A stretch of 64,000 nucleotides of DNA from Marinobacterium_D sp050908845 (GCF_050908845.1 NZ_CP194171.1:3782001-3846000), one strand, 5' to 3'. Positions 51,087-60,956 are shown, counted from the stretch's first letter. Numbers and translations: made by a program. Notes: generated by a model not told the origin, from the letters alone.

Positions 51087-51122
51087 TTACCGCTTAATGA
51101 TCCACACACCAAGGACTACACC

Positions 51123-51857
51123 ATGGCTCGTCAGACCAAACCGCTGATCGATACCCTCAAGCGCTGCCTGAAAGCCAATAGCAAAACCTACGCCGATGTA
51201 GCGGTTGCACTGGAGCTGTCGGAAGCCAGCGTCAAGCGGCTGCTCTCCACCAACCAGCTGTCGCTGGAGCGGCTCGATGCGATCTGTCAGCTGATGGGGA
51301 TGGAAATCACCGACCTGGTGAAACAGATGGAGGAGAATTCCGGCCGGATCGAGCAGCTGACCGTGGAACAGGAGCGGGAGATCGCCGGTGACCTGACACT
51401 GCTGCTGGTCGCCGTCTGCGTACTCAACCGCTGGACGCTGGAGCAGATTCTCAGCGTGCATAAACTCGACGAACACCTGTGCATCCAGAAACTGGCGCGG
51501 CTGGACAGGCTGCAGATCATCGACCTGCAGCCCAGAAACCGGATCAAGCTGAAGGTGGCCGCCAATTTCAACTGGATCGAGAACGGTCCTATCCAGCAGT
51601 TCTTTCAGCAGCGCATCGCCGCAGAGTATTTCAACTCCCGCTTTCAGCGCGAGGACGAAAGCCTGATCGTGCTCAACGGCATGCTGTCGAAGTCATCCAA
51701 CCAGGCGTTCCAGCGTCGTATGCAGCGCCTGGCGCGGGAGTTCGAGGAGTTCAACCGGGAAGATGTAGCCCAGGAGTTCGATGACCGCCACGGCGCCACG
51801 GTGATCATTGCGATCCGGGGTTGGCGCTATGGGCTGTTTAATCCCGGCGCCGATTAA
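51123..51857 (+). CDS. XRE-type helix-turn-helix regulator
   Basis: A 244-residue protein with an N-terminal lambda-repressor-like HTH (about residues 8-65: CLKANSKTYADVAVALELSE then ASVKRLLSTNQLSLERLDAI) and a C-terminal domain of unknown type. It is a conserved hypothetical regulator of gammaproteobacteria, and no catalytic or metal motif is seen. It is downstream of the DUF2955 gene by 36 bases and convergent with the DnaJ-domain gene across a small hairpin. Confidence 0.85.
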   Translation: MARQTKPLIDTLKRCLKANSKTYADVAVALELSEASVKRLLSTNQLSLERLDAICQLMGMEITDLVKQMEENSGRIEQLTVEQEREIAGDLTLLLVAVCVLNRWTLEQILSVHKLDEHLCIQKLARLDRLQIIDLQPRNRIKLKVAANFNWIENGPIQQFFQQRIAAEYFNSRFQREDESLIVLNGMLSKSSNQAFQRRMQRLAREFEEFNREDVAQEFDDRHGATVIIAIRGWRYGLFNPGAD

Positions 51858-51872
51858 ACACTGCACGCATAC

Positions 51873-51886
51873 CGGGGAAAACCCCG
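51873..51886. terminator. Small bidirectional terminator-like hairpin
   Basis: CGGGG-AAAA-CCCCG lies exactly between convergent stops at 51857 and 51888. The flanking T/A runs are short, so the strength is modest. Confidence 0.5.
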
Positions 51887-51887
51887 T

Positions 51888-52427
51888 TCAGGATACGCGA
51901 CTTAACAGCTCATCACGGGCGGCGGTGATCTTCACAAACTGCTCCTGGCTGCCACCGGCATCAGGGTGGTGTTTCTGCGCCAGCCGCCGGTAAGCGCTCT
52001 TGATCTGCGCCACATCAAGCGGCCCCTCGGCCGGCAGATCCAGGGATTCACGATGGCCACGTTCGGCGTACTGCTCAAAAGGGCTTGGCTCTGCCGCCAT
52101 GCGCCGCCGGTTAAACAGGACAAACGCTTCCTGCTCGCGCTGCTGTGCCTCACGCCTCAGCCTGCGGGATTCGCGCCGCAGCTCCACCTGGTCACGCTGC
52201 CAGCGCTGGCGGGACATGACCCTGCAGGCGGCAAAGTTCACCTGCCCTTTCTCTTCCAGCGCATCCAGACTGATCGGCCCGACCATCTCATAGGGCTCAT
52301 CGAGCCAGGCCTGGCGACCCTGAGGGCCATCTTCTATCCGCTCAATGCTGACCGTATCAACCACGCCAAGGCTGGGGCTCCAGATCACCCAGAATTCCTC
52401 TTCGGAGGATGGCGGAATATGCGACAT
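51888..52427 (-). CDS. DnaJ (J-domain) family protein
   Basis: A 179-residue cytoplasmic protein with a C-terminal J-domain (about residues 120-179). The HPD signature is present in RRLAQKHHPDAGG, preceded by DVAQIKSAYRRL. The N-terminal part is a beta-rich region (EEEFWVIWSPSLGVVDTVSI) followed by a basic/acidic helical linker. J-proteins of this type recruit DnaK. The start at 52427 gives MSHIPPSSEEEFWVIW, and the open frame upstream to 52658 has no similarity. C-terminal J-domains with such N-termini are conserved in related gammaproteobacteria. Confidence 0.88.
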   Translation of the reverse strand: MSHIPPSSEEEFWVIWSPSLGVVDTVSIERIEDGPQGRQAWLDEPYEMVGPISLDALEEKGQVNFAACRVMSRQRWQRDQVELRRESRRLRREAQQREQEAFVLFNRRRMAAEPSPFEQYAERGHRESLDLPAEGPLDVAQIKSAYRRLAQKHHPDAGGSQEQFVKITAARDELLSRVS

Positions 52428-52584
52428 AAGCGGCCCCGTTTGACGGTGAATGTGACAAATGTAGGTATGGTTCAGGCAATTCATTAACGAATTGCAAAAT
52501 ACACACCAGCGGACCGGGCCAGTCTTGGAGAGGAGGTAAGCAATTCCGCCCTGGCCTTGCACCAGGGCGGCGATTATTAAGAGA

Positions 52585-53823
52585 TCAGGATGCGGCCATC
52601 TGCGCCGGCTGAGCCGAACTGCGTCGACTGATTCCCATGCTGAGCAGCGCCAGGGCACCGGAGCCGATCAGCAACGCGGCGCTGACTGAAAATGCGCTCT
52701 CGAAACCCCAGTGGTCAAATAGCACACCGCCCACCGTGGAGCCCAGCCCAATCGCCAGCTGGACGATGGCAACCATCAGACCGCCGCCGGCTTCGGCATC
52801 GTCCGGCATCGACTGGGACACCCAGGTCCACCAACCCACCGGCGCGGAAGTCGCCACCAGCCCCCAGACAAACAGCACCGGCAACACAACACCCAGCTGA
52901 TCGCCAAACTGAACCAGCGCCACACCACAGATCGCCAGAATCACCGGCATCGCCATCAGCGCGCGGTAGATATTGCCTTTAAGCACGCTGCTGATCAGCG
53001 ACGTACCGATAAATCCGGCCACGCCGATCATCAGTAGCACCAGCGTCAGCAGCTGCTCGCTGACACCTGTCTCGCCTTCCAGAAACGGTCGGATATAGGT
53101 GTACAGCGTGAACTGCCCCATAAACAGCAGCGCCGTGGCAAAAAAGCCAACCGCCACCATACTGCGCTTAAGCGGGCGAAAAATATGATGTAGCTTGCGG
53201 CCCTGGGTTTCGGCGGGCATCGACGGCAATTTTATCCACTGCCAGAGCAGCGCAATCAGCGCTACCGGTACCAGAAACATAAAGGCACCGCGCCAGCTCA
53301 CCAGCGCCCCCAGGAAACTGCCCAAGGGCGCTGCAATCACCATCGCCAGCGCATTACCACCGTTAAAGATCGCCAGCGCCCTGGGCACCTTATCCATCGG
53401 TACCATGCGCATGGCCGCCGATGCGGACATGGACCAAAAGCCGCCCAGAGCAACACCAACCAGGGCGCGACCGACCATATAAACCAGGTAGTTCGGCGCC
53501 AGCGCAATCAATACGCCAGACACCAGCATCACGCCGGTCAGCGCCACCAACACCTTTTTACGATCCAGCTTTCCGGCAAGCGATGAAACGGACAGCGCGA
53601 CAATCACCGCGAACACGCCAGACATGGAGATCCCCTGACCGACAGCGCCTTCACTCACCCCCAACCCTGCGGCCATGGGCGTCAGCAGACTGACCGGCAT
53701 AAACTCTGCGGCCACCATCACAAAGGCGCATAGGGACATGGCAAACACGCCACTCCAGTTGGCTTCTTTAACACCTTCTTCCGCACCGCCGGATGCCTGA
53801 TTGCTGGTATTGGCTAAATCCAC
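52585..53823 (-). CDS. MFS efflux transporter (NepI/AraJ-like)
   Basis: A 412-residue major-facilitator protein with twelve predicted helices of the DHA1 branch. FAMSLCAFVMVAAEFMPVSL begins helix 1, LAGKLDRKKVLVALTGVML is the loop 2-3 signature, and RALVGVALGGFWSMSASAA is helix 4/5 as in NepI-type purine-nucleoside or sugar exporters. The GTG at 53823 is my preferred start, and a GTG at 53862 is possible. It is monocistronic. The substrate is unknown. Confidence 0.85.
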   Translation of the reverse strand: MDLANTSNQASGGAEEGVKEANWSGVFAMSLCAFVMVAAEFMPVSLLTPMAAGLGVSEGAVGQGISMSGVFAVIVALSVSSLAGKLDRKKVLVALTGVMLVSGVLIALAPNYLVYMVGRALVGVALGGFWSMSASAAMRMVPMDKVPRALAIFNGGNALAMVIAAPLGSFLGALVSWRGAFMFLVPVALIALLWQWIKLPSMPAETQGRKLHHIFRPLKRSMVAVGFFATALLFMGQFTLYTYIRPFLEGETGVSEQLLTLVLLMIGVAGFIGTSLISSVLKGNIYRALMAMPVILAICGVALVQFGDQLGVVLPVLFVWGLVATSAPVGWWTWVSQSMPDDAEAGGGLMVAIVQLAIGLGSTVGGVLFDHWGFESAFSVSAALLIGSGALALLSMGISRRSSAQPAQMAAS

Positions 53824-54187
53824 TTTTCTGCTCTCGAATATCTTTTGTAGAACCACAACCACACAAATCAGAGCGCCTGTCTGGTGCCGCGTAGTTCTCC
53901 GGTTCAGGGGGATAACCGCTGTTAAAGGAGTAACGCCGGTCTAAGGAGCCGATATTAGAGCGAAAATATGTAAAGAAGAGGTAGCAAGTTCCTCCTTCAG
54001 ACTTGCCTGATCCTGCGAACTTACATCGCCGATGAAGTCACTAGAGATAAAACCTCAAGATCTAAACGCCAGAGCGATAACAGAAGCCGAACAGATCGGA
54101 AGCGAGAGGAAGTGAAGCACCGCCGTGGGTGATGAACAACCAGAAACAGGGAGCCCCGGAGAGTTCCGGGGCTGAATTATAACCAGA
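53824..54187. other. Non-coding gap before phnW
   Basis: Apart from the phnW terminator at 54152-54173 I see no gene or clear element. Composition is mixed and there is no long open frame. Confidence 0.5.
54152..54173 (-). terminator. Terminator after phnW
   Basis: AGCCCCGGA (54152-54160) pairs perfectly with TCCGGGGCT (54165-54173) around a four-base loop, 15 bases past the phnW stop on the minus strand. The following U-tract is weak (CTCCCTGTTTC). Confidence 0.7.
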
Positions 54188-55324
54188 TCAGACCGCTGCG
54201 GCCTGGACGGAACTGCGCCAGTAGCAGCACTGCTCGACCGCTTCGATCAGCTGCTGGATATCTTCGGGCATCACATTGCCTATATTGCCGACGCGGAAGC
54301 AGTCCGCCGCCGATACCTTGCCCGGGTAGATCACAAACCCCCGCGCCTTCAGAAGGTCATAGAACTGCTTGAAGCTGTACTCATCATCTGTCGGGCTGTA
54401 GAAAGAGGTAATAATCGGTGACATCACCGTATCATCCAGCAACGTCTCGAACCCAAGCCCGCGCATCCCTTCCACCAGTACGCGGTGATTTTCGCGATAA
54501 CGCAGGGCACGCGCCGCCACTCCGCCCTCTTCATCCAGCTCGTTCAGCGCCTGGGCAAAAGCACGCACCACATGAGTCGGCGAGGTAAAGCGCCACTTGC
54601 CGTTATTCTCCTCCATGCACTTCCACTGGCTGTAGAGGTCCAGGCTAAGCGAGCGCGCACGACCCTCGGTTTCCAGCATCGCCTCGATACGCGCGATAAC
54701 GAACCCGAACCCCGGAACTCCCTGTATGCACTTGTTCGCACTGCTGATCAGGAAATCGATCTCCAACTCGGCCACATCCATCTCGATGCCACCAAAGCTG
54801 CTCATCGCATCGACAATAAAGGTTTTTCCCGCCGCCTTGGCCAATGCACCTACCGCCGCAATCGGATTGAGCATACCGGTGGTGGTCTCGCAATGAACAA
54901 CCGCCACGTGCGTAATACCCGGGTCGGTCTGCAGCAGAGTTTCCAACGCGGCCAGATCAGGCAACTCGGTTTCCCCAGCATCGATCAGGTGAAGCGGAAT
55001 GTTCAGATAGCTGGCGATCTCGGCGATGCGGCTGCCGTAAACGCCGTTTGCCAACACCACCAGTTTGCCGTCTGCCGGGATCGCGGACCCGATCACCGCC
55101 TCAACACAGGCCGTGCCGCTGCCCTGCATCAGTACCGAGGTATAACCGGGCTTAGCAGTAGCCAGCGCCACCAGACGGGCGCGGACTTGCTGCACTACGC
55201 CGTTGTAATCGTCATCCCAGGTGCAGGCGTCGGCCAGCATCTTGCGCTTAACGCTCGCAGTGGTGGTCAACGGGCCCGGGGTGAGAAGGAAATAGGGAGT
55301 TTCAGGAAGATCGATCGGGGTCAT
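54188..55324 (-). CDS. phnW: 2-aminoethylphosphonate--pyruvate transaminase
   Basis: A 378-residue class V PLP aminotransferase that converts 2-aminoethylphosphonate plus pyruvate to phosphonoacetaldehyde plus alanine. YFLLTPGPLTTTASVKRKML, MQGSGTACVEAVIGSAI and the PLP lysine in LISSANKCIQGVPGFGF (about residue 194) are diagnostic. Length matches PhnW (about 370). AAGGTAAGGCT precedes the ATG. It is divergent from the LysR gene and separated from its downstream partner phnX by the importer operon. Confidence 0.95.
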   Translation of the reverse strand: MTPIDLPETPYFLLTPGPLTTTASVKRKMLADACTWDDDYNGVVQQVRARLVALATAKPGYTSVLMQGSGTACVEAVIGSAIPADGKLVVLANGVYGSRIAEIASYLNIPLHLIDAGETELPDLAALETLLQTDPGITHVAVVHCETTTGMLNPIAAVGALAKAAGKTFIVDAMSSFGGIEMDVAELEIDFLISSANKCIQGVPGFGFVIARIEAMLETEGRARSLSLDLYSQWKCMEENNGKWRFTSPTHVVRAFAQALNELDEEGGVAARALRYRENHRVLVEGMRGLGFETLLDDTVMSPIITSFYSPTDDEYSFKQFYDLLKARGFVIYPGKVSAADCFRVGNIGNVMPEDIQQLIEAVEQCCYWRSSVQAAAV

Positions 55325-55456
55325 AGCCTTACCTTGCTGATGCGTTCATCTGAGAAAGGGTTTTACACTCTGCCCTCAGTTGTAATAACTTTTATTTTTC
55401 TGAACAAATCGATAATTCATATCTTTAACATCGGTATTACCTATAAATGGTCGACT

Positions 55457-56359
55457 ATGAATAATGCCCAGATCCGCGCCTTCCATGCTGTTGCCAGCCA
55501 GGGCAGTTACACCAAAGCCGCCGAGCTGCTTCATGTCACCCAGCCAACGCTGTCGGACCATGTGAAAGCGCTGGAAGAGCGTTACGGCGTCAAACTGTTC
55601 CAGCGCCAGGGGCGTGGCGTTAAGTTGACCGGCCTCGGCCGCGCACTGCTGGACATCACCCGACGCCAGTTCTATCTGGAAGCGGAAGCGGAACAGCTGC
55701 TGACCAGGGCCCAGGGTCTGCTCAGCGGCAGGATCTTTGTCACCGCAGACAGCCCCTACCTGGTGGTGCCACTACTGGGCGACTTTTATCGCCGTTATCC
55801 CGGCATAGAGATCTCGGTGCACTTCGGCAACAGTGAGAGGGTGCTGCAGGACTTGAAAGCCCACCGCGCCGACATCGGCGTGATGCCGGAATATATCGAA
55901 GACAGCCAGATGCATGCCCAGGCCTATAAGAAGGACCAGGTGGTGGTCCTCGTGCCCAGCGGTCATGAGTGGGCGCGCCGCAGCAGCATCCAGTTCGAGG
56001 AACTCAACGGACAGCGCCTGATCATGCGCGAGCAGGGCTCGACCACCCGGGCGATTTTCGAGCAGGCGATGCGCCGCTATGAGATCAGACCTGGCACCAC
56101 ACTGGAGATCGGTAGCCGCGAGGGGATGCGGGAGGCGGTCGCAGCAGGGCTTGGTATCGGCTACATAAGCGCCAGCGAAGTGGGCCATGACAACCGCATC
56201 CATCCCCTGGTCGTGCGCGACGCTGCGCTGAACGTCACCGAGTATTTTGTCTGCCTCAAAGAGTCCTACCCGATGCCCACGATCAGTGCATTTTTTGAAC
56301 TGCTAAACAATACCCAGGATACCGCCGCGCTTGAGACGGACGCACAAAACCCAGCTTAG
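55457..56359 (+). CDS. LysR family regulator of phosphonate genes
   Basis: A 300-residue LysR protein with HTH at about residues 5-62 (QIRAFHAVASQGSYTKAAEL then HVTQPTLSDHVKALEERYG) and a PBP2-type effector domain. It is flanked by phnW (divergent) and the phosphonate importer, as are LysR regulators of aminoethylphosphonate genes in other proteobacteria. The likely effector is aminoethylphosphonate or phosphonoacetaldehyde. The start at 55457 begins exactly at the family N-terminus. The frame is open far upstream across phnW on the other strand, which is a shadow. Confidence 0.92.
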   Translation: MNNAQIRAFHAVASQGSYTKAAELLHVTQPTLSDHVKALEERYGVKLFQRQGRGVKLTGLGRALLDITRRQFYLEAEAEQLLTRAQGLLSGRIFVTADSPYLVVPLLGDFYRRYPGIEISVHFGNSERVLQDLKAHRADIGVMPEYIEDSQMHAQAYKKDQVVVLVPSGHEWARRSSIQFEELNGQRLIMREQGSTTRAIFEQAMRRYEIRPGTTLEIGSREGMREAVAAGLGIGYISASEVGHDNRIHPLVVRDAALNVTEYFVCLKESYPMPTISAFFELLNNTQDTAALETDAQNPA

Positions 56360-56462
56360 GCAAACCAAAATCTATCGACTCAACCTATGTCTTAGCACCA
56401 CAAAGGCTCGCCCACACCCCATTAATGCACCAAAATAGAGCAAACTGACAGACTATCCTGGC

Positions 56463-56485
56463 CCGGGCTTCCCAGAAAAGCCCGG
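56463..56485 (+). terminator. Terminator after the LysR gene
   Basis: CCGGGCTT (56463-56470) pairs perfectly with AAGCCCGG (56478-56485), about 100 bases after the stop codon. It has no strong U-tract. Confidence 0.5.
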
Positions 56486-56882
56486 TTCACCCCCCGCTTA
56501 CATGCAGCCTTACTTAAATGGCGTAGCTTTTGCTATCTCCTCGATCGATAAAACTGGCCGAAGATAACTCTTAACAGGGTGTTTTAAGGCTTTTCACAGT
56601 GCTGGCGAAAACCTAGGAAAACAAAACTCTCCCAACAATCAGCGCCACACAGAACGCTGTAGAGCAGGTTTATCTCCCTGTTTTTAAAGCCACCCCCTTG
56701 ACCTGCCCTGTCGCGAGCTCGGCGGGCACGCTGCGTTGAGACCCAATAACAACGCCAAAAAACACATCGGTAAAACCTATGCTTTGTATAATAAATTACG
56801 ATTTGTCCGCCCCAGCTGAACGCCTTAAAAATGGTTGCTAACACGAACAGTCATGCGATTTCATTTTTTGAGGATCAACTGG
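56486..56882. other. Gap before the phosphonate importer
   Basis: No supported gene is present. CTTAACAGGGTGTT at 56570-56583 repeats the end of the hairpin element at 30606-30671. The rest presumably contains the importer promoter; an AT-rich stretch lies near 56785-56800. Confidence 0.45.
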
Positions 56883-57932
56883 ATGAAAGATAAGCAAACA
56901 ACGGAACTACTCTCCCGCGTCATCAAGTCCACGCTCGCTACCGCACTGATCGGCCTGTCTCTGAATGCCCAGGCAAGCCAGACCGAACTGACTGTCTATA
57001 CTGGCCTGGAAGCCTCCGATCTGAAAAAGTATGCGGAGCGCTTCAACGAAGACCACCCCGATATCAAGATCAACTGGGTGCGTGACTCCACCGGCATCAT
57101 CACGGCCAAACTGCTGGCTGAAAAAGAGAATCCACGCGCCGACGTAATCTGGGGCCTGGCCGGCACCAGCCTGCTGCTCCTGAACGAGGAAGATATGCTG
57201 GAGCCCTACGCACCCAAGGGCGTCGAGCAGCTGTCTGAAGGCTTCAAGGATGCCGCAGCAGAACCGGCCTGGACCGGTATGGATGCCTGGGTCGCGTCAA
57301 TCTGCTTTAACCCCTACGAAGCGGAAAAATATGACCTGCCCAAACCGGAAAGCTGGGAAGACCTGCTCAAGCCGGTTTATCAGGGTCACCTGATCATGCC
57401 GAACCCCGCCTCCTCCGGCACCGGCTACCTGGATGTATCCAGCTGGCTGCAGATGTTCGGTGAAGAGAAAGGCTGGGAGTACATGGACGGCCTGCACGCC
57501 AACATCGCCCGTTACACCCACTCCGGCTCCAAACCCTGCAAACTCGCTGCCTCTGGTGAAATCCCCATCGGTATCTCCTTCGCCTTCCGCGCAGCAAAGC
57601 TGAAGGAGAAAGGCGCCCCGCTGGATGTGATCGTGCCCACCGAAGGCGTCGGTTGGGAACTTGAAGCCGCAGGCATAGTGCGCGGCACCAAAAACCTGGA
57701 AGCCGCCAAGACACTGATGGACTGGTCCGTTACCCGCAAGGCCAACGAACTCTATAACGAAGGCTTTGCCGTCGTAGCCATGCCGGGTGTCGCCAAGCCG
57801 GTGAAACATTTCCCGCCGGAAATTACCGAGCGTATGATCAAAAACGACCTGCAGTGGGCTGCATCGAACCGCGCCCAGATTCTTGAGGAGTGGTCTTCCC
57901 GCTACGACTCAAAGTCAGAAGCGAAAGAGTGA
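56883..57932 (+). CDS. phnS: 2-aminoethylphosphonate ABC transporter substrate-binding protein
   Basis: A 349-residue periplasmic receptor of the iron/phosphonate (SBP type 1/6) family, PhnS2-like. A signal peptide (STLATALIGLSLNAQA, about residues 17-32) is cleaved before SQTELTVYTGLE. Later blocks WGLAGTSLLLLNEEDMLEPY and MPNPASSGTGYLDVSSWLQM are typical of this receptor group. GAGG lies ten bases before the ATG at 56883. In-frame ATGs upstream (56835, 56853) would lengthen the signal region. It is the first gene of the importer operon. Confidence 0.9.
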   Translation: MKDKQTTELLSRVIKSTLATALIGLSLNAQASQTELTVYTGLEASDLKKYAERFNEDHPDIKINWVRDSTGIITAKLLAEKENPRADVIWGLAGTSLLLLNEEDMLEPYAPKGVEQLSEGFKDAAAEPAWTGMDAWVASICFNPYEAEKYDLPKPESWEDLLKPVYQGHLIMPNPASSGTGYLDVSSWLQMFGEEKGWEYMDGLHANIARYTHSGSKPCKLAASGEIPIGISFAFRAAKLKEKGAPLDVIVPTEGVGWELEAAGIVRGTKNLEAAKTLMDWSVTRKANELYNEGFAVVAMPGVAKPVKHFPPEITERMIKNDLQWAASNRAQILEEWSSRYDSKSEAKE

Positions 57933-57997
57933 CCCCGCCCGCCCCGGCCTGCAGCGCCGGGGCATCGGCCCCTCGATTTAGAATGTCTGGAGTGACC

Positions 57998-59164
57998 ATG
58001 TCAGAAGCACGCCGAGCCTCAGTATCCACCGAGCCTCATAACAGCCAGCCCGCTGCGGCCAAAGTTGTCAGCCACGCTGCCTCAAAAACAGCGCCCTATC
58101 TGCAGGTACATGACCTGAGCAAGAAGTATGGCGACTTCGTAGCCCTTAACCAGGTATCCCTGAATGTCAGCGAAGGCGAGTTTATCTGCTTTCTAGGCCC
58201 CTCCGGCTGCGGTAAGACCACACTCTTGCGGGCAATCGCCGGGCTAGAGTTTCAGACAGCGGGCAGCATCATCCAAGATGGCCTGGATGTCTCATGGCTG
58301 CCGCCCAACAAGCGCGATTTCGGCATAGTGTTTCAGTCCTACGCGCTCTTCCCTAACCTGACGGTGGCGCAGAATATCGCCTTCGGCCTGCAAAACCTGG
58401 GCGTTGCCAAACAGGAGATCGGTGTAACCGTTGCCAAACTTCTGGACAACATCGGCCTGCCTGACGCGGGAAACAAGTACCCCGGTCAGCTTTCCGGCGG
58501 TCAGCAGCAGCGCGTGGCGCTGGCCCGAGCACTGGCGACATCGCCCAGCCTGCTGCTGCTCGACGAGCCCCTGTCAGCGCTGGATGCACAGGTTCGCGTA
58601 CATCTGCGTCAGGAGATCAAACAGCTGCAGCATCAATTGGGCGTAACCACCATCATGGTGACCCACGACCAGGAAGAGGCGATGTCTATGGCTGACCGGA
58701 TCGTGGTGATGAATCACGGCCATATCGAACAGATCGGCACGCCTCAGGAGATCTACCAGAACCCGGCATCCGTGTTCGTGGCCAGGTTTGTCGGCACCAT
58801 CAACCTGATCCCCTGCCGGGTAAGCGGGCCTGAACGGGTCGAACTAAACGGCATGCAGTTTCACGTTCCCACCACCAACCACCTGCTTCGCCACGAAGGG
58901 CAACTGGCGATAAGACCTGAGGATATCGAGCTGGTGGAGGATGATTCCAGCGAGGCGAATCTGCTCCGGGCAGAGGTGGAATCGGTAGAGTTTCTCGGCT
59001 CATTCGCACGGATCGAACTGCGCGGCGACAACGCGCTTAGGCTGACGGTGGACCTATCGATGCGCCAGATCCGCAGCCGCCAGATCGGAGCAGGCACTGC
59101 ACTGACTCTGCGCCTGCCACCGGCATCGGTTCATCTGTTCAATACCGATTCAGCGACGGCCTGA
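57998..59164 (+). CDS. phnT: 2-aminoethylphosphonate ABC transporter ATPase
   Basis: A 388-residue ABC ATPase of the PhnT2/spermidine-iron importer type. Walker A is GPSGCGKTT (about residue 68), the signature LSGGQQQRVALARAL (about 166) and Walker B LLLLDEPLSALD. The C-terminal TOBE-like domain starts near GTINLIPCRVSG. An N-terminal extension of about 35 residues precedes YLQVHDLSKKYG. The start at 57998 has GGAGTGACC directly upstream. An ATG at 57983 and the open frame to 57890 are less likely. It is followed by the permease after 14 bases. Confidence 0.92.
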   Translation: MSEARRASVSTEPHNSQPAAAKVVSHAASKTAPYLQVHDLSKKYGDFVALNQVSLNVSEGEFICFLGPSGCGKTTLLRAIAGLEFQTAGSIIQDGLDVSWLPPNKRDFGIVFQSYALFPNLTVAQNIAFGLQNLGVAKQEIGVTVAKLLDNIGLPDAGNKYPGQLSGGQQQRVALARALATSPSLLLLDEPLSALDAQVRVHLRQEIKQLQHQLGVTTIMVTHDQEEAMSMADRIVVMNHGHIEQIGTPQEIYQNPASVFVARFVGTINLIPCRVSGPERVELNGMQFHVPTTNHLLRHEGQLAIRPEDIELVEDDSSEANLLRAEVESVEFLGSFARIELRGDNALRLTVDLSMRQIRSRQIGAGTALTLRLPPASVHLFNTDSATA

Positions 59165-59178
59165 GCGAGGATTTCACC

Positions 59179-60888
59179 ATGACAACCGCAAAACACCGCA
59201 CCGTGCACGCGCCGTTTCGCACCAGCCCGCAGCTGAGCGCCGACCAGATGCTACTGCGCGGCTGCGCCCTGTTTTCCGCCCTGGTGCTGCTGATCGCCGT
59301 GCTGTTCCCGCTCTACAGCATGCTCGCCAAGAGTGTGCAGAACCGCGACGGCGAGTTTATCGGCGTGGCAAACTTCGCCCAGTATTTCAGCAACTCATCC
59401 CTGGTGGATGCGATAGGCAATTCGCTCTGGGTGGCCGCGCTGTCGACCCTTATCGCCCTGCTGCTTGCCTTCCTTTACGCCTACGGCCTCAGCCGCACCT
59501 GCATGCCGTTCAAGGGGCTGTTCAAAACCCTGAGCCTTATTCCGCTGCTGGCACCCTCGCTGCTGCCGGCGATCAGCCTGGTCTACCTGTTCGGCAACCA
59601 GGGCATCATCCGTGAGGTGTTGATGGGCCAGACTATCTATGGCCCCATCGGTATCGTCATGGGGCTGGTGTTCTGGGTATTTCCATCAACGCTGATGATC
59701 CTGCTGACCTCCATGAAAATGGTCGACGGACGCCTCTATGAAGCCGCCGCGGTGCTTAAAACCAGCCCGATCAAAACCTTCTTCGTGGTGACTCTGCCGG
59801 GGGTCAAATACGGGCTGATCAGCGCCACCTTCGTAATTTTCACCCTGACACTGACCGACTTCGGCGTCGCCAAGGTGATCGGCGGCTCCTACAACGTTCT
59901 CGCCACCGACCTTTTCAAGCAGGTGATCGGCCAGCAGAATTTCCAGATGGGCGCGGTGGTCGGGCTACTGTTGCTGCTGCCCGCCGTGATCGCCTTCATG
60001 GTAGACCGCTACGCCAAACGCAAACAGGGTTCCGCCATGAACTCCCGCGCCGTGGTTTACACCCCCAAGCCGAACCCAGTGCGCGACCGCCTGTTCCTCG
60101 CCTACTGCAGCTTCATCGCCCTGCTGCTGGTGGGCATGCTGGCGATGGCCGCCTACGCCTCCTTCGTCACTTTCTGGCCCTATAACCTGTCGCTCTCCTT
60201 CGCCAACTACCAGTTTGACCAGATGGACGGCGGCGGCTGGGAAGCGTTCTACAACTCGCTGCGCATGGCGCTCTACACCTCGGTAATCGGCACCCTGTTT
60301 ATCTTCATCTCCGCCTACGTGGTGGAGCGCTGCCAGGGCTTCAAGCCGGTCCTCAACCTGATCGGTGTCCTGACCCTGCTGCCGATGGCCGTGCCGGGAA
60401 TGGTGCTGGGCCTGGCGTATATCTTCTTTTTCAACTCGCCGGATAACCCGCTGAACGGGCTCTACGGTGGCATGACCATCCTGGTACTGAGCACCATCGT
60501 GCACTACTACACCGTCAGCCATATCACCGCGGTGACCGCCATCAAGCAGATGGACCCGGAGATCGAAGCCGTCGGCGCCTCCCTGAAGGTGCCGCTGTAC
60601 AAGGTGTTCACCCGCGTATCCCTGCCGCTGTGCCTGCCGGCGGTGCTGGAAATCTCCACCTACCTGTTCACTACGGCGATGACCACCGTGTCGGCGGTTA
60701 TCTTCCTCTACTCCTCCGATACCAAGCTGGCTTCGGTGGCGGTGCTGAACATGGAGGGCGCCGGAGATATAGCACCCGCGGCCGCCATGGCGATGGTGAT
60801 CGTCGCCACCTCGGCCGCGGTGAGAGCCCTGCACTGGCTGATCTGCCGCCGCCTGCTGCAACGCACCCAGAGATGGCGGGAATACTAA
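59179..60888 (+). CDS. phnU: 2-aminoethylphosphonate ABC transporter permease (fused)
   Basis: A 569-residue permease in which two six-helix permease domains are fused, as in PhnU2/FbpB-type importers. EAA-type loops occur near residues 190-215 (AAAVLKTSPIKTFFVVTLPG) and 470-495 (AVGASLKVPLYKVFTRVSLP). In Salmonella the equivalent PhnU and PhnV are separate, so this single chain supplies both halves. It is the third gene of the importer operon and is followed by a hairpin before phnX. Confidence 0.93.
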   Translation: MTTAKHRTVHAPFRTSPQLSADQMLLRGCALFSALVLLIAVLFPLYSMLAKSVQNRDGEFIGVANFAQYFSNSSLVDAIGNSLWVAALSTLIALLLAFLYAYGLSRTCMPFKGLFKTLSLIPLLAPSLLPAISLVYLFGNQGIIREVLMGQTIYGPIGIVMGLVFWVFPSTLMILLTSMKMVDGRLYEAAAVLKTSPIKTFFVVTLPGVKYGLISATFVIFTLTLTDFGVAKVIGGSYNVLATDLFKQVIGQQNFQMGAVVGLLLLLPAVIAFMVDRYAKRKQGSAMNSRAVVYTPKPNPVRDRLFLAYCSFIALLLVGMLAMAAYASFVTFWPYNLSLSFANYQFDQMDGGGWEAFYNSLRMALYTSVIGTLFIFISAYVVERCQGFKPVLNLIGVLTLLPMAVPGMVLGLAYIFFFNSPDNPLNGLYGGMTILVLSTIVHYYTVSHITAVTAIKQMDPEIEAVGASLKVPLYKVFTRVSLPLCLPAVLEISTYLFTTAMTTVSAVIFLYSSDTKLASVAVLNMEGAGDIAPAAAMAMVIVATSAAVRALHWLICRRLLQRTQRWREY

Positions 60889-60956
60889 GCCACTGAGCCG
60901 CCCCGAGCAGCCCCTTAACCGAAGTAAATCGCCGCATCACCCAATCACTGCGCCTG

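Noticed and set aside
54485..55456. Upstream extension of the phosphonate LysR frame.
   Set aside because: It runs antisense through phnW, and LysR similarity begins exactly at the ATG at 55457.
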